A model generated the notes under the pieces. The model worked only from the letters and a program-made list of their open reading frames with translations, had not been told where the DNA came from and did not search any database. From an uncultured Treponema sp. (GTDB taxonomy: Bacteria; Spirochaetota; Spirochaetia; Treponematales; Treponemataceae), in assembly GCA_946535985.1 (NCBI GenBank), contig CAMNDY010000004.1, forward strand, positions 1 to 64,000: a stretch of 64,000 bases of DNA, read 5' to 3'. Positions 9,010 to 17,939 of this stretch are shown in pieces. Numbering within the stretch: position 1 is the stretch's first letter; every line of letters starts with the position of its first letter. A program made the translations under genes and the position numbers.

Positions 9010-10500
9010 CTAAACCCAATCGTTTGTATTAATTCCACAACCACGCATGAGGGCTTCGGAGTAGACTCCCATGTAGCCGTCAACGGAACGGTCCCAGCTA
9101 AAATCTTTTTGCATACCTTTTAGCTGCATCTTTTTGATGTGGTCTTTTTTGTTGTAGTATGCGTATACAGCCCAGCCTACAGTGTCGTAAATTGCTCCAG
9201 GGGTTAGAGAATCAAAGAGGAAGCCTGTTCCGTCTCCTGTTGCTTCGTTATACTGCTCTACTGTATCGGCAAGACCTCCGGTTCGTCTTACAATTGGCAG
9301 AGTTCCATAAAGCATGGAATACATCTGGTTTAATCCGCAAGGTTCATAACGAGATGGCATAAGGAAGAAGTCAGAACCGGCTTCTATAAGGTGACTGAGG
9401 CTTTCATCATAACCGATATATGCTCTGAGGTTTGGTAAGCGAGATTGAATTGCGTTAATTTCATCTTCGCACCATTTTTCGCCGCTACCAAGAATTGCAA
9501 ACTGAATATTCATGTTTACGCACATAGAAAAGATTGAACCGTATGTTGGTGCAAATACTTCGGCGATACCTTTTTGTTCTGCAAGACGGGTTACAATACC
9601 AATTAAAGGTACATCCGGATCAACAGGAAGCCCCATTCGTTTTTGGAGTTCTGCTTTACAAACTGCTTTTCCACTTAAATCTTTGTAATCAAAATTCTTA
9701 GGTAAAAGCTTGTCTTTTTTAGGATTCCAGGTTTCTAGATCACAGCCGTTTAATACACCGCGTACGCAGTCAGATCGAACACGCAAAAGTCCGTCAAGTC
9801 CAAAGCCGCCTTCTGTGGTTTGCATTTCTCCTGCATAAGTTGGAGAAACTGTTGTAATCATATCGGCGCAGGATATTGCTGACTGCAAAAGGTTTATGCT
9901 GCCGTTGCGTTCAAGACCTGCACCATGATAAAGATTCCAGTCTAGCCCAAGTGCCGGGAAAGAATCTTTTGGATACCAGCCCTGATATCCAAGATTATGA
10001 ATTGTAAATACACTTGCGGTATGTGCAAAGTAGCCGTTACGACAAACATGTTTTAAAAGAACCGGTACTAAGGCACAGAACCAGTCGTGAGCGTGCATAA
10101 TATCAGGATACCAGCCTAAGAAACGGCACAACTGGAAGGCACCATGGCACAAAAGAGCAGAACGATATGGATTATCATGAAAATCTGGTTCTGCTTTTGT
10201 TCCGTATATTCCGTCGCGACCAAAGGCCTGCTCGTGGTCAATAAAATAAACAGGAACGTCTGTACCAGGTAAATCGGCATAATAAAACTTTACCCAGGTT
10301 TCTACCTGTCCTGCGGCAACTGCAACAGGTTCATCTATTGCCTTTAAATTTTTTCGGTCTATCTTATAAAAACGTGGCATTACAATTTTTACATCATGTC
10401 CCTGTTTGCGTAAATTAATTGCAAGTGCGCTCACTGCATCGGCAAGACCACCTGTTTTTGCAAAAGGAACAGCTTCGGAAGTTACCATCAAGATTTTCAT
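9010..10500 (-). CDS. glgA: Glycogen synthase (ADP-glucose type, GT5)
   Basis: GlgA extends alpha-1,4-glucan chains from ADP-glucose. The N-terminal KTGGLADAV motif at residues 15-23 binds the nucleotide sugar diphosphate, and the C-terminal SRYEPCGLNQMYSM segment near residue 380 is the conserved acceptor/donor region followed by a GGLADTV repeat motif. Length (496 residues) is typical. An AGGAG site precedes the ATG. It lies 21 bases downstream of the aminotransferase gene on the same strand. A GH57-like protein, possibly also glucan-related, is encoded at 45-46.5 kb. Confidence 0.96.
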   Translation of the reverse strand: MKILMVTSEAVPFAKTGGLADAVSALAINLRKQGHDVKIVMPRFYKIDRKNLKAIDEPVAVAAGQVETWVKFYYADLPGTDVPVYFIDHEQAFGRDGIYGTKAEPDFHDNPYRSALLCHGAFQLCRFLGWYPDIMHAHDWFCALVPVLLKHVCRNGYFAHTASVFTIHNLGYQGWYPKDSFPALGLDWNLYHGAGLERNGSINLLQSAISCADMITTVSPTYAGEMQTTEGGFGLDGLLRVRSDCVRGVLNGCDLETWNPKKDKLLPKNFDYKDLSGKAVCKAELQKRMGLPVDPDVPLIGIVTRLAEQKGIAEVFAPTYGSIFSMCVNMNIQFAILGSGEKWCEDEINAIQSRLPNLRAYIGYDESLSHLIEAGSDFFLMPSRYEPCGLNQMYSMLYGTLPIVRRTGGLADTVEQYNEATGDGTGFLFDSLTPGAIYDTVGWAVYAYYNKKDHIKKMQLKGMQKDFSWDRSVDGYMGVYSEALMRGCGINTNDWV

Positions 10501-10521
10501 AAGACACTCCTGTGTTATTTG

Positions 10522-11709
10522 TTATTTAGAATGTACAGCATCGTAAAATGCCTGTTTGCTGTTTAAGATTGTTGATTCTGCAACACAATATGCAATGCGG
10601 AACCAGCCTTTTCCACCAAAGGCAGAACCCGGCGCACACAAAATATTGTAATTCTTAAGATGATTTGTAAATGCAAGGTCATCATCATTCCAGCCTTTTG
10701 GAACTTTTACGAATAAGTAGAAGGCACCTTCTGGCATAGCATATTCAAGACCAGCATAATCCATAATCTCTATAAGTTCATTACGGCGTTTTTCATAAAG
10801 GGAATAATCGCACTGGCAATCCCAGGTTTTTGCAATAACTTTCTGGAAGAAAGCCGGTGCATTAACATAGCCTAAAACTCTTGTTGCAAAAACTGCTGCG
10901 GCTATAAAATCTTTTGCTTCGGGACAGGCTGGATTTACACAAATATAGCCTATTCTTTCTCCCGGCAGACTCAGATTTTTTGCAAAGCTTGTTACTACAA
11001 GAGAATATTCATATTTTGGAAATACAGCTGCAACTTTTTTACCATAAGTAATTGCACGGTATGGTTCATCACAAATTAAATATGGATATCTGCCTGTTTT
11101 TTTACCATGCTCTTTAAGAACATTAACTACAGCAAGGATTTCTTCGTCTGAATAAATGCGGCCGCTTGGATTGTTAGGAGAGTTTATAATTATTGCAGCT
11201 GTTTTTTCGTTTAAGGCAGCTTTAATTGTGTCAGGATCAAGGCCAAAGTCTGCTTTTGTAGACACTCTTACAATTTCTCCACTATGATTATGAATATAAT
11301 GGTCATATTCTGTAAAATAAGGACATGGAACTATAACTTCATCGTTTGGATTTAAGAGGGCTTTTAAAGTGGAATTAAGGGCTCCGGCTGCTCCTACAGC
11401 CATGACTACGCATTCTTTGGGAACAGGAACTCCCTGCTCTTTTGCAGATTTGTCTGCCATGGCCTGTCTTGCCTGAGGATATCCTGCATTTTGCATATAT
11501 CCGTGGCAATTATGGGAGGTATCCTGGGCATATTCCTTAATTGCATCTACAACGGCCTGTGGAGGATCCAGATCAGGGTTTCCAAGGCTAAAATCATATA
11601 CTTTATCTTCACCGTATTTTTGTTTTAACACTGCACCTTCTTCGAACATTTTTCTGATTACGCCGGCAGAAGGGCTTTCGACCAAAGATTTTATATTTTT
11701 ACTAATCAT
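10522..11709 (-). CDS. Pyridoxal phosphate-dependent aminotransferase, class I/II
   Basis: A fold-type I aminotransferase of the AspC/alanine-transaminase kind. Visible motifs are the NSPNNPSGR segment near residue 171, CDEPYR near residue 202, and SFAKNLSLPGERIG near residue 232, which contains the PLP-binding Lys. The substrate cannot be told. The start chosen is ATG 11709 (MISKNIKSL); reading further upstream would run into palindromic element A1 and gives no family-like sequence. The ATG lacks a Shine-Dalgarno site and sits 6 bases after a perfect TATAAT, so the mRNA may be leaderless. Confidence 0.88.
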   Translation of the reverse strand: MISKNIKSLVESPSAGVIRKMFEEGAVLKQKYGEDKVYDFSLGNPDLDPPQAVVDAIKEYAQDTSHNCHGYMQNAGYPQARQAMADKSAKEQGVPVPKECVVMAVGAAGALNSTLKALLNPNDEVIVPCPYFTEYDHYIHNHSGEIVRVSTKADFGLDPDTIKAALNEKTAAIIINSPNNPSGRIYSDEEILAVVNVLKEHGKKTGRYPYLICDEPYRAITYGKKVAAVFPKYEYSLVVTSFAKNLSLPGERIGYICVNPACPEAKDFIAAAVFATRVLGYVNAPAFFQKVIAKTWDCQCDYSLYEKRRNELIEIMDYAGLEYAMPEGAFYLFVKVPKGWNDDDLAFTNHLKNYNILCAPGSAFGGKGWFRIAYCVAESTILNSKQAFYDAVHSK

Positions 11710-11715
11710 AACTTC

Positions 11716-11744
11716 ATTATAGCACAAATTATGCAAATTGTCAT
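11716..11744 (-). promoter_or_regulatory. Promoter of the aminotransferase gene (leaderless type)
   Basis: On the minus strand, -35 ATGACA (11739-11744) and -10 TATAAT (11716-11721) are separated by 17 bases. Only six bases separate the -10 box from the ATG, which places the expected transcription start at or next to the start codon. Confidence 0.7.
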
Positions 11745-11763
11745 AAAAACATGCATTTATAAG

Positions 11764-11866
11764 TAAATTATGAAAAATGCTCCCGCGAAGAACCATGTTT
11801 TGCTCCACTAAAAGAAGAGGACGTTCCGCAAAACATGAACCTTCGCTCCGCATTTTTCATAATTTA
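11764..11866. repeat. Palindromic element A1
   Basis: The outer arms TAAATTATGAAAAATGC (11764-11780) and GCATTTTTCATAATTTA (11850-11866) are perfectly complementary over 17 bp. Inner arms CATGTTTTG and CAAAACATG flank the family core, here CTCCACTAAAAGAAGAGGAC. It lies in the divergent region between the aminotransferase gene and the gene at 12053, about 55 bases upstream of the former's start. Confidence 0.9.
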
Positions 11867-11944
11867 AGATGGGATTTTATAAAACGTTGCAAACCGCAAA
11901 CTTTCTTCAAAAAAAAGGCTCAGCCCGCAGACGCACATACTTTT

Positions 11945-11968
11945 CCACGGGAGTAGCATATATTTTTC
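11945..11968 (+). repeat. Half of a family B palindromic element
   Basis: This stretch, CCACGGGAGTAG followed by CATATATTTTTC, is identical to the right half of the family B element at 47425-47447, but no matching left arm (GAAAAATATATG) is present. It appears to be a degenerate or partial copy. Confidence 0.6.
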
Positions 11969-12010
11969 TAATAAAATTTTTATGAAACTAATCCGGCGAG
12001 AAAATGTTTA

Positions 12011-12039
12011 TTGAATAGAACTTTTATTTTGACTATAAT
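12011..12039 (+). promoter_or_regulatory. Promoter-like site before the gene at 12053
   Basis: TTGAAT (12011-12016), a 17-base spacer and TATAAT (12034-12039) make a good sigma-70 promoter. A GGAGGT ribosome-binding site directly abuts the -10 box, and a start 7 bases downstream of the -10 would leave it outside the mRNA. Either the transcript is almost leaderless or the true promoter is further upstream. Confidence 0.5.
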
Positions 12040-12052
12040 GGAGGTATACAAT

Positions 12053-12811
12053 ATGAAAAATGCTTTTAATGTGTTCAAAAAATCACTTTTTCCATTAATT
12101 TTATTTTGTTTTTTCTCTAATGGGCTTTTTGCGGGGGTTTTTAACAGCAAATTAACTGTTGATGAGCAGAAAACACTCGATAAGGGCCAGGTTCTTATTA
12201 AAAATATCGCTTATCAAAAGAATATGTGTCTGAATAAGGATTTTAATGCAGATTGTCAGGCATTAACCGAAGAAATTAAGCAGCTTAATCCTAAATATCT
12301 GGCAGAAATCATCCAGATTAAGCCTTATAAGGGTAACGAAAACCTTCCGGAAGTCCTTACTCAACTTTTGTATAATGTTTCGGAATATAAAGGAATCCCA
12401 TATTTTTCTGAAAGACGTCAAAAATATTTTAATCTTTATGATTCTGCAGAAATCCAGAATGAAAAAGTGATTTATTCTGATGCTTCTAAAACTACAAAAG
12501 AGCTTAATGCCCTTTTTGTTATGGAACCTTTTGATAAAGTTTATGAAACAATCAGTCTTACACAAACTTTAGATTCTGTATATTATTCTTCAATAAATAC
12601 AAATAAACTTCGCTATAAAGATGAATTTGATTGTGTATGGCCTAAAAAACTTAAAATCTGTATTCTTCTTTTTAGAGACGGAGATAACTGGGTTTTATAT
12701 GGAATTGGTGGTGTAAATGCTCCTCGTATTCCATTTTTTACAGAAAGAATTGAAACTTCATTTATAAACAGAATCAAAACATTCTGCTCTTTTATATTTT
12801 CGAAATTTTAA
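12053..12811 (+). CDS. Secreted protein of unknown function
   Basis: The start chosen is ATG 12053, eight bases after GGAGGT; an in-frame TTG at 12011 coincides with the -35 box and is unlikely. The 252-residue product starts with a signal peptide (MKNAFNVFKK, hydrophobic run, then GLFAG near residue 22). The remainder is rich in Lys, Asn and aromatic residues with no recognised domain. It is probably periplasmic or outer-surface. It stands alone between an upstream divergent aminotransferase and rfbD 39 bases downstream. Confidence 0.7.
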   Translation: MKNAFNVFKKSLFPLILFCFFSNGLFAGVFNSKLTVDEQKTLDKGQVLIKNIAYQKNMCLNKDFNADCQALTEEIKQLNPKYLAEIIQIKPYKGNENLPEVLTQLLYNVSEYKGIPYFSERRQKYFNLYDSAEIQNEKVIYSDASKTTKELNALFVMEPFDKVYETISLTQTLDSVYYSSINTNKLRYKDEFDCVWPKKLKICILLFRDGDNWVLYGIGGVNAPRIPFFTERIETSFINRIKTFCSFIFSKF

Positions 12812-12850
12812 TGTGTAAGGCTGCCAGAGGCCTTTCACTGGAGGAAAAAA

Positions 12851-13792
12851 ATGATTTGGCTTATCGGTTGTAAAGGAATGCTTGGTCAGGAAGTTGCACG
12901 CCAGCTTGATGAAAAAAAGTATCATTGGGTTGGAACAGATAAGGAAGTAGACATTACAGATAGAGAAGCACTTTCTGCTTTTGAAAAATCTGTAGAAACT
13001 TCTTCATACCTTGATACGACCAGCAACGATAAGCACATCAAATGGATTATCAACTGTTCGGCCTACACAAATGTAGATAAAGCCGAAGAAGAAACCGAAC
13101 TTGCAGATAAATTAAACAACCTTGGAGCTTTGAATATTGCCAGAACTGCCCGCTCAATTGGTGCAAAGCTCATTCATATTTCTACTGATTACGTTTTTAA
13201 TGGACAAGGCAGCGAGCCCTACACAGAAGATATGGAAAAGGAACCTCTTGGTGTATACGGAAGAACAAAGGCAGCTGGCGAAGAAGCAATTCAAAAAGAA
13301 ATGACTCAATTCTATATTCTGCGCACTGCCTGGCTTTATGGTTTTGATGGCAAAAATTTTGTATATACTATGACAAATCTTATGAACACTCATGATCAGA
13401 TTCGAGTTGTAAATGATCAGAGAGGAACTCCTACCTGTACAGTTGACCTTGCCAGCACAATCTTAAAAATCATTGAAAAGTCAGACAATGCAACAGAAGC
13501 TTTTGGAAAACACAGTGCTCCTTCTTATGGTATATATCACTTTACAAATGGCGGAGAAACTACCTGGTATGATTTTGCCTGTGAAATCAATCGTCTTGGA
13601 AAAAAATATGGCCGCATCACTCAAAACTGCACCGTAAACCCATGTACAACCGCCGAATACGGCGCCAAAGTTCAACGCCCCGCCTACTCCGTTTTAAGCA
13701 AAGATAAAATCTGTAAAGAACTAAAAATCAAACTTCCCACCTGGCAAGCCAGCCTCGAAAAATTTATAAAAAATCCCCGCTTTAAGATATAA
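12851..13792 (+). CDS. rfbD: dTDP-4-dehydrorhamnose reductase-type sugar nucleotide reductase
   Basis: An extended short-chain dehydrogenase of the RmlD/RfbD family, which reduces dTDP-4-keto-L-rhamnose for polysaccharide synthesis. The NAD(P)-binding GCKGMLGQEV motif is at residues 6-15, STDYVFNGQG near residue 114, and the catalytic YGRTK near residue 136. GGAGG precedes ATG 12851. Length (313 residues) is slightly above the usual 290-300. No other rhamnose genes are adjacent, so the product sugar is inferred from the family only. Confidence 0.88.
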   Translation: MIWLIGCKGMLGQEVARQLDEKKYHWVGTDKEVDITDREALSAFEKSVETSSYLDTTSNDKHIKWIINCSAYTNVDKAEEETELADKLNNLGALNIARTARSIGAKLIHISTDYVFNGQGSEPYTEDMEKEPLGVYGRTKAAGEEAIQKEMTQFYILRTAWLYGFDGKNFVYTMTNLMNTHDQIRVVNDQRGTPTCTVDLASTILKIIEKSDNATEAFGKHSAPSYGIYHFTNGGETTWYDFACEINRLGKKYGRITQNCTVNPCTTAEYGAKVQRPAYSVLSKDKICKELKIKLPTWQASLEKFIKNPRFKI

Positions 13793-13851
13793 AATATTAT
13801 AATTCATTAAATTGATTTGATTGTTTGAATAATAAAACTATGTATTGGTTT

Positions 13852-13941
13852 ATAAAAAATGCGGAGCGAAAATTTGAGTTTTGCGTAACGTCCTCTTTCT
13901 TAGTGGAGCAAAAGGCAAATTTTCGCGGGAGCATTTTTTAT
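13852..13941. repeat. Palindromic element A2
   Basis: Outer arms ATAAAAAATGC (13852-13862) and GCATTTTTTAT (13931-13941) pair perfectly. Inner arms GCGAAAATTTG and CAAATTTTCGC also pair (11 bp), followed by TTTTGC/GCAAAA. The inner arm sequence differs from A1, A3 and A4, yet both sides changed together. The core is in the opposite orientation to A1. It lies between rfbD and folC. Confidence 0.88.
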
Positions 13942-13983
13942 CTAAAAAAATCATATTAAATATATATATAGACTATTATTTTA

Positions 13984-14012
13984 ATGACTAAATTCCATAA
14001 ATGAATTATAAT
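13984..14012 (+). promoter_or_regulatory. folC promoter (leaderless type)
   Basis: ATGACT (13984-13989) and TATAAT (14007-14012) are spaced by 17 bases; seven bases then separate the -10 box from the ATG. No purine-rich ribosome-binding site exists in the interval. Confidence 0.65.
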
Positions 14013-14019
14013 ATTTTAT

Positions 14020-15354
14020 ATGAATGCAATTGAGGTTTTTGAGGACTGGCTGGACGATTACCTTAATTTTGAAAACAATCCAAAAAAAGACATTTTCTGG
14101 CTCGACACAATAGATTTCCTCTGCAAAAGATTTGATAATCCTCAGGATTTTGCCCCATGTATTCATGTAGCCGGCTCAAAAGGTAAAGGTTCTGTTTCAA
14201 GAATGATTGCCTGTATTTTGCAGGAAGCCGGATACAACGTTGGACTTTATTCATCCCCACACATTACAGACTTTAGAGAACGCATTTCAAAACCAGATTC
14301 TTTTTTTGACGAAAAAATTTACGAAGCTGCAGTTAAAGAAATAATGCCTAACATCGATTCAATCATCAATCTGCCGGCAGACCGCCCTATTACCTGGTTT
14401 GAACTTGTTACTTTATATGCTTTCCTCTGCTTTAGAAAAGCTAAGGTTGACTGGTCTGTTTTTGAAGTTGGCATGGGTGGACGTCTTGATGCAACAAATG
14501 TAATCAGACCAAAGCTTTGTTGTATTACAGGCATTGAACTTGAACATACAGAATTTCTTGGTGATACTCTTGAAAAGATTGCAGCGGAAAAAGCAGGAAT
14601 TATTAAAAACTGTACTCCTGTCGTTATAGCACGTCAGCAGTCAGAAAATGTAAAGATTATTTTAAGGGAAAAGGCCTTTACCCGCCACGCACCATGCTAT
14701 TTTGTTGATGAAATAATTAAAAAGGCAACTTATTGCTTTAATGAAGATGAAAAAACAATGAGCCTTAAGCTGGAAAGTGATATTTTCTCAAGACCAATTA
14801 AAACAAAATTAAGTATGCTTGGTAAATGTCAGGTTTTGAATGCGGCTCAGGCTGCTATTTCAATCCGCAAAATCCTGCCAAATCTTGATGAAGCTATAAT
14901 TGAACGGGGTCTTGCAAAGGCAAAGCTTCCGGGACGTTTTGAAATTATTGACAATGTTCCAGGTTATGTAGGAATTCCTCATTTAATTTTAGATGGTGCA
15001 CATACATTGAACAGCATAAAGCTTACGTTGGAAACTCTTGGCCGCATGTATGATGATAAAAAAGTAAATCTTCTTTTTGCCTGTGCAGCCGACAAAGACA
15101 TTAAAGATATTTCAAAAGAGTTCCGCTACAGATTTAATCATGTTTATGTTACCAAACCTGGTTCAAAAAAGCAGTCTGATATTAACGCAGAAATTGAAGC
15201 CTTTAAGAATGCAGGCATAGACTTTACAGCCGATGCCGACTACAAAAAAATGATTCAAAAAGCCTTTGCAGATTCCGCAGAGGCAGGCAATATTCTCCTT
15301 GTAACAGGTTCCTTCTATCTGGTTTCAGAAGTAAAGCAGATGATGATGATATAA
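14020..15354 (+). CDS. folC: Folylpolyglutamate synthase / dihydrofolate synthase
   Basis: FolC adds glutamate to dihydropteroate and tetrahydrofolates with ATP. The nucleotide-binding loop HVAGSKGKGSVSRMI begins near residue 48, followed by YSSPHITDFRERI near residue 78 and FEVGMGGRLDATN near residue 149, all Mur-ligase/FolC hallmarks. Length (444 residues) is normal. folP, the preceding folate enzyme, lies at 29.7-30.5 kb. ATG 14020 has no Shine-Dalgarno sequence and sits just after a TATAAT box. It ends 120 bases before the convergent alr gene. Confidence 0.95.
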   Translation: MNAIEVFEDWLDDYLNFENNPKKDIFWLDTIDFLCKRFDNPQDFAPCIHVAGSKGKGSVSRMIACILQEAGYNVGLYSSPHITDFRERISKPDSFFDEKIYEAAVKEIMPNIDSIINLPADRPITWFELVTLYAFLCFRKAKVDWSVFEVGMGGRLDATNVIRPKLCCITGIELEHTEFLGDTLEKIAAEKAGIIKNCTPVVIARQQSENVKIILREKAFTRHAPCYFVDEIIKKATYCFNEDEKTMSLKLESDIFSRPIKTKLSMLGKCQVLNAAQAAISIRKILPNLDEAIIERGLAKAKLPGRFEIIDNVPGYVGIPHLILDGAHTLNSIKLTLETLGRMYDDKKVNLLFACAADKDIKDISKEFRYRFNHVYVTKPGSKKQSDINAEIEAFKNAGIDFTADADYKKMIQKAFADSAEAGNILLVTGSFYLVSEVKQMMMI

Positions 15355-15370
15355 AATCTATTCTAATTCA

Positions 15371-15460
15371 TGAAAAAATGCTTCCGCGAAGAACCATGTT
15401 TTGCTCCGCTAAGAAAGAGGACGCTCCACAAAACATGAACCTTCGCTCCGCATTTTTTCA
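15371..15460. repeat. Palindromic element A3
   Basis: Outer arms TGAAAAAATGC (15371-15381) and GCATTTTTTCA (15450-15460) pair perfectly. Inner arms CATGTTTTG/CAAAACATG flank the core CTCCGCTAAGAAAGAGGACG. The 90 bp differ from A4 by only two bases. It lies between the convergent ends of folC and alr. Confidence 0.92.
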
Positions 15461-15473
15461 AAAGCATTTATTA

Positions 15474-16640
15474 TTATATTATTACCCTCTGAACACGTTT
15501 AGTGATTGAAGTTAATACTTCATAAGAAATAGTCTTTCCCAGTTTTGCAAGATCATCAGCGGTATTTGCGGCGCCGCTTTCTTTTGGACCAAAAATCAGA
15601 ACTTTATCCCAGAGGTGAACGTCTTTGTTGTCTTTGCCAATGTTTACCATGCACTGGTCCATACAGATTCTTCCACAAACAGGATAGTTTTTACCGTTTA
15701 TGGTTACCTGCAGCCCAGGAGAATATCTTCGCAAAAGACCATCCGCATAACCGATTGGTAAAACTGCAATATCTGTATCTTCTTCGCAGGTGTATGTACG
15801 GCCGTAAGAAATTGATTTTCCTTTATAAAAATGTCTTATTGCCACAACCTTTGTTTCAAGTGTAAGAACAGGCTTTATATCAAAGCTTTTTCCTTTTGAA
15901 GTCAAATATTCATGAGTAATTTCATCAGGATAATATCCGTAAGTTATAATGCCTGGACGAACCATGTCAAAATGAACTTGTGGATTATTTAAAAGCGCCG
16001 CACTACTTCCGCAAGAACAGATTCCAGGATTAATTCCCTGTGCCTTTACATTTTCTACAGCTTTCTTAAACTCTTCATACTGCTGCATTGTATATTTCTG
16101 GTTATCATCAGAAAGGCTGTCAGAAACTGCAAAATGAGTACACATTCCGCCAAGCTCAAGATGTTTAGAGTCTGCAATTAATTTTGCCTGCTCCCCTGCT
16201 TCTTCCGGATAACATCCAATTCTTCCCATACCGGTATCAACAGCAAGATGAACCTTAAACTTTGTATTCAAATTATGAGTTTCGCAAAAAAGATCAGCAG
16301 TTTTGCTTAAAAGAGTTATATATTCCCTGCTGAATACGAGCGGAGTTATCTGATATTCAAAAAGGTCATTCATTTCGGGAGGTGTGCAAATACTCAAAAG
16401 AAGGATATTTGTTTTAATACCGGCATTACGAAGTTCAAGCGCTTCATCAACTGTAGCAACTGCAAGAAAATCAATTCCTTCTTCCTGGGCAATCTGGGCA
16501 GTAAGCACTGCATTGTGACCATACCCATCGGCTTTAACCGCTACACAGATTTTTACATTTTTATCTACATATTTTCTTATCTGCTGTAAATTATATTTTA
16601 AGTTTTCTTTATAAATTATTGCTTTTGTACATCTGTTCAT
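15474..16640 (-). CDS. alr: Alanine racemase
   Basis: Alr interconverts L- and D-alanine, supplying D-Ala for peptidoglycan. The PLP-binding Lys is in VAVKADGYGHNAVL near residue 37, the second catalytic residue, Tyr, in SISYGRTY near residue 270, and the substrate-binding RICMDQCMVN near residue 315. Length (388 residues) is typical. The ATG lacks a ribosome-binding site and lies 6 bases after a TAGAAT -10 box. The gene is bracketed by two near-identical, same-orientation palindromic elements (A3 and A4). Confidence 0.96.
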   Translation of the reverse strand: MNRCTKAIIYKENLKYNLQQIRKYVDKNVKICVAVKADGYGHNAVLTAQIAQEEGIDFLAVATVDEALELRNAGIKTNILLLSICTPPEMNDLFEYQITPLVFSREYITLLSKTADLFCETHNLNTKFKVHLAVDTGMGRIGCYPEEAGEQAKLIADSKHLELGGMCTHFAVSDSLSDDNQKYTMQQYEEFKKAVENVKAQGINPGICSCGSSAALLNNPQVHFDMVRPGIITYGYYPDEITHEYLTSKGKSFDIKPVLTLETKVVAIRHFYKGKSISYGRTYTCEEDTDIAVLPIGYADGLLRRYSPGLQVTINGKNYPVCGRICMDQCMVNIGKDNKDVHLWDKVLIFGPKESGAANTADDLAKLGKTISYEVLTSITKRVQRVII

Positions 16641-16646
16641 AATAAC

Positions 16647-16675
16647 ATTCTATTTTTTATAAGGGATTTTTACAA
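16647..16675 (-). promoter_or_regulatory. alr promoter (leaderless type)
   Basis: Minus-strand TTGTAA (16670-16675), 17-base spacer and TAGAAT (16647-16652), then six bases to the alr ATG. The predicted transcription start falls on the start codon. Confidence 0.65.
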
Positions 16676-16731
16676 GATAATTTTATATAAAGATATAAAA
16701 TTATTACTTTAAAAATTAAATATCTAATAAT

Positions 16732-16833
16732 TGTTTATGAAAAAATGCTCACGCGAAGAACCATGTTTTGCTCCGCTAAGAAAGAGGACGCTCCACAAAA
16801 CATGAACCTTCGCTCCGCATTTTTTCATAAACA
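16732..16833. repeat. Palindromic element A4
   Basis: Outer arms TGTTTATGAAAAAATGC (16732-16748) and GCATTTTTTCATAAACA (16817-16833) are perfectly complementary over 17 bp. Six of these bases (TGTTTA/TAAACA) are specific to this locus and absent from A3. Core and inner arms match A3. It lies in the divergent region between alr and the lipoprotein gene. Confidence 0.92.
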
Positions 16834-16893
16834 GAATTAAATTCGATTTATATAATTGTACTTTAATATAAGTATAATTTTATATAAATCCCA

Positions 16894-16923
16894 TTGTAAA
16901 ACCCTATTATTTTATGGTATTAT
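16894..16923 (+). promoter_or_regulatory. Promoter of the lipoprotein gene (extended -10)
   Basis: TTGTAA (16894-16899) and extended -10 TGG-TATTAT (16915-16923) are spaced by 18 bases; ATG 16932 follows eight bases after the -10. No Shine-Dalgarno sequence is present. Confidence 0.6.
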
Positions 16924-16931
16924 AGTGCATT

Positions 16932-17909
16932 ATGAAAAAAGGGAAATTGTTTATAAAATCATTATTATTTACAAGTATTTTGTGCTTTACTCTTATTTCT
17001 TGTGCTACAACTAATCAAGAAGAGTCAAAATCAGAAGTTATCAGCGGTTTTGAAGAAGAAATGCCTGCAGAAGAAGAGGTAATTATTGTTGAGCCTACTG
17101 CAGAAGAATTGTTCTTAGAAAAACTTTCTGGTATTTCTATTAAATTTACCAACACTCCTGCAAAAATCAAAAAAGGTAAAGAGTTTAAATCTGCATTTGA
17201 TGTAATGGTAACTAATGCTGACGGAGAACCTGTATCTGATTTTGAACTTTCTTTTAAATATCCTGCAGGTAAATCTGGCTCACAGCTTGTATTTGAAACT
17301 ACTACTATCACAAGTAATTCAGACGGAATTGCAAGCTTTATGCCTTCAAATACATCTTTTGCTGCAAATACAAAAATCACAGCATTACCTGCTTATGATT
17401 CTGAATTGAATATCACAGAAGAAGAACTTGCCCCATATACGGCAGAGGCTGATTTTTTAATTGAATCTGATATTACTACTCGCGGTGCAATTATGTTTGT
17501 TTTTGAGTTTACAGAAAGCGGAAAGCCTTCTAAAAACTCTTATGATATTCTTTCGGCACTCCGCAAAAAAGGTGTTTACCAGATTGGTAATGCTCCAATC
17601 AGCGATACTGAATATATTAATGCTTCAAAAGCAAAAATCTACAAAGAAAATTATGAATATGTTGGTTCTGAGATCGGTTATTTAATTGGTGGAACTGTTA
17701 AATTTGTTTGCCCGGTTGAAAAAATTGAGGACGAATACAAGGCAACTCTCTGCGCCGATATTTATGGAATTGACATGAAAACTGGCCAGGTAATTTATGA
17801 AAATAAACATGAGACATCTGCAACAGGAGCCAACTGGAATACAGCAGTTACAAACTGTAAGACTAATCTTACAAAAATTGTTGCAGATGCAATTATGTTT
17901 GGACTTTAA
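16932..17909 (+). CDS. Lipoprotein of unknown function with Ig-like segment
   Basis: A lipoprotein signal peptide is clear: basic MKKGK, a hydrophobic run and the lipobox LISC with the acylated Cys at residue 24. An acidic linker (about residues 30-55) leads to a region resembling a bacterial Ig-like fold (about 60-170, with FKSAFDVMVTNADGEPVSDF and SDGIASF), then a mixed C-terminal domain that ends with a conserved-looking hydrophobic helix. It is probably membrane-anchored in the periplasm or on the surface. The biological role cannot be told. Confidence 0.75.
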   Translation: MKKGKLFIKSLLFTSILCFTLISCATTNQEESKSEVISGFEEEMPAEEEVIIVEPTAEELFLEKLSGISIKFTNTPAKIKKGKEFKSAFDVMVTNADGEPVSDFELSFKYPAGKSGSQLVFETTTITSNSDGIASFMPSNTSFAANTKITALPAYDSELNITEEELAPYTAEADFLIESDITTRGAIMFVFEFTESGKPSKNSYDILSALRKKGVYQIGNAPISDTEYINASKAKIYKENYEYVGSEIGYLIGGTVKFVCPVEKIEDEYKATLCADIYGIDMKTGQVIYENKHETSATGANWNTAVTNCKTNLTKIVADAIMFGL

Positions 17910-17939
17910 TTTTTTAATGGAATACAGGAGGTGTAATTA

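Noticed and set aside
10522-11853. A longer aminotransferase reading starting at 11853
   Set aside because: The extra 48 residues are encoded by palindromic element A1 and give no aminotransferase-like sequence; ATG 11709 has a promoter directly upstream.
12011-12052. TTG 12011 as the start of the secreted protein
   Set aside because: It coincides with a -35 box, while ATG 12053 has GGAGGT at a normal distance and begins a proper signal peptide.
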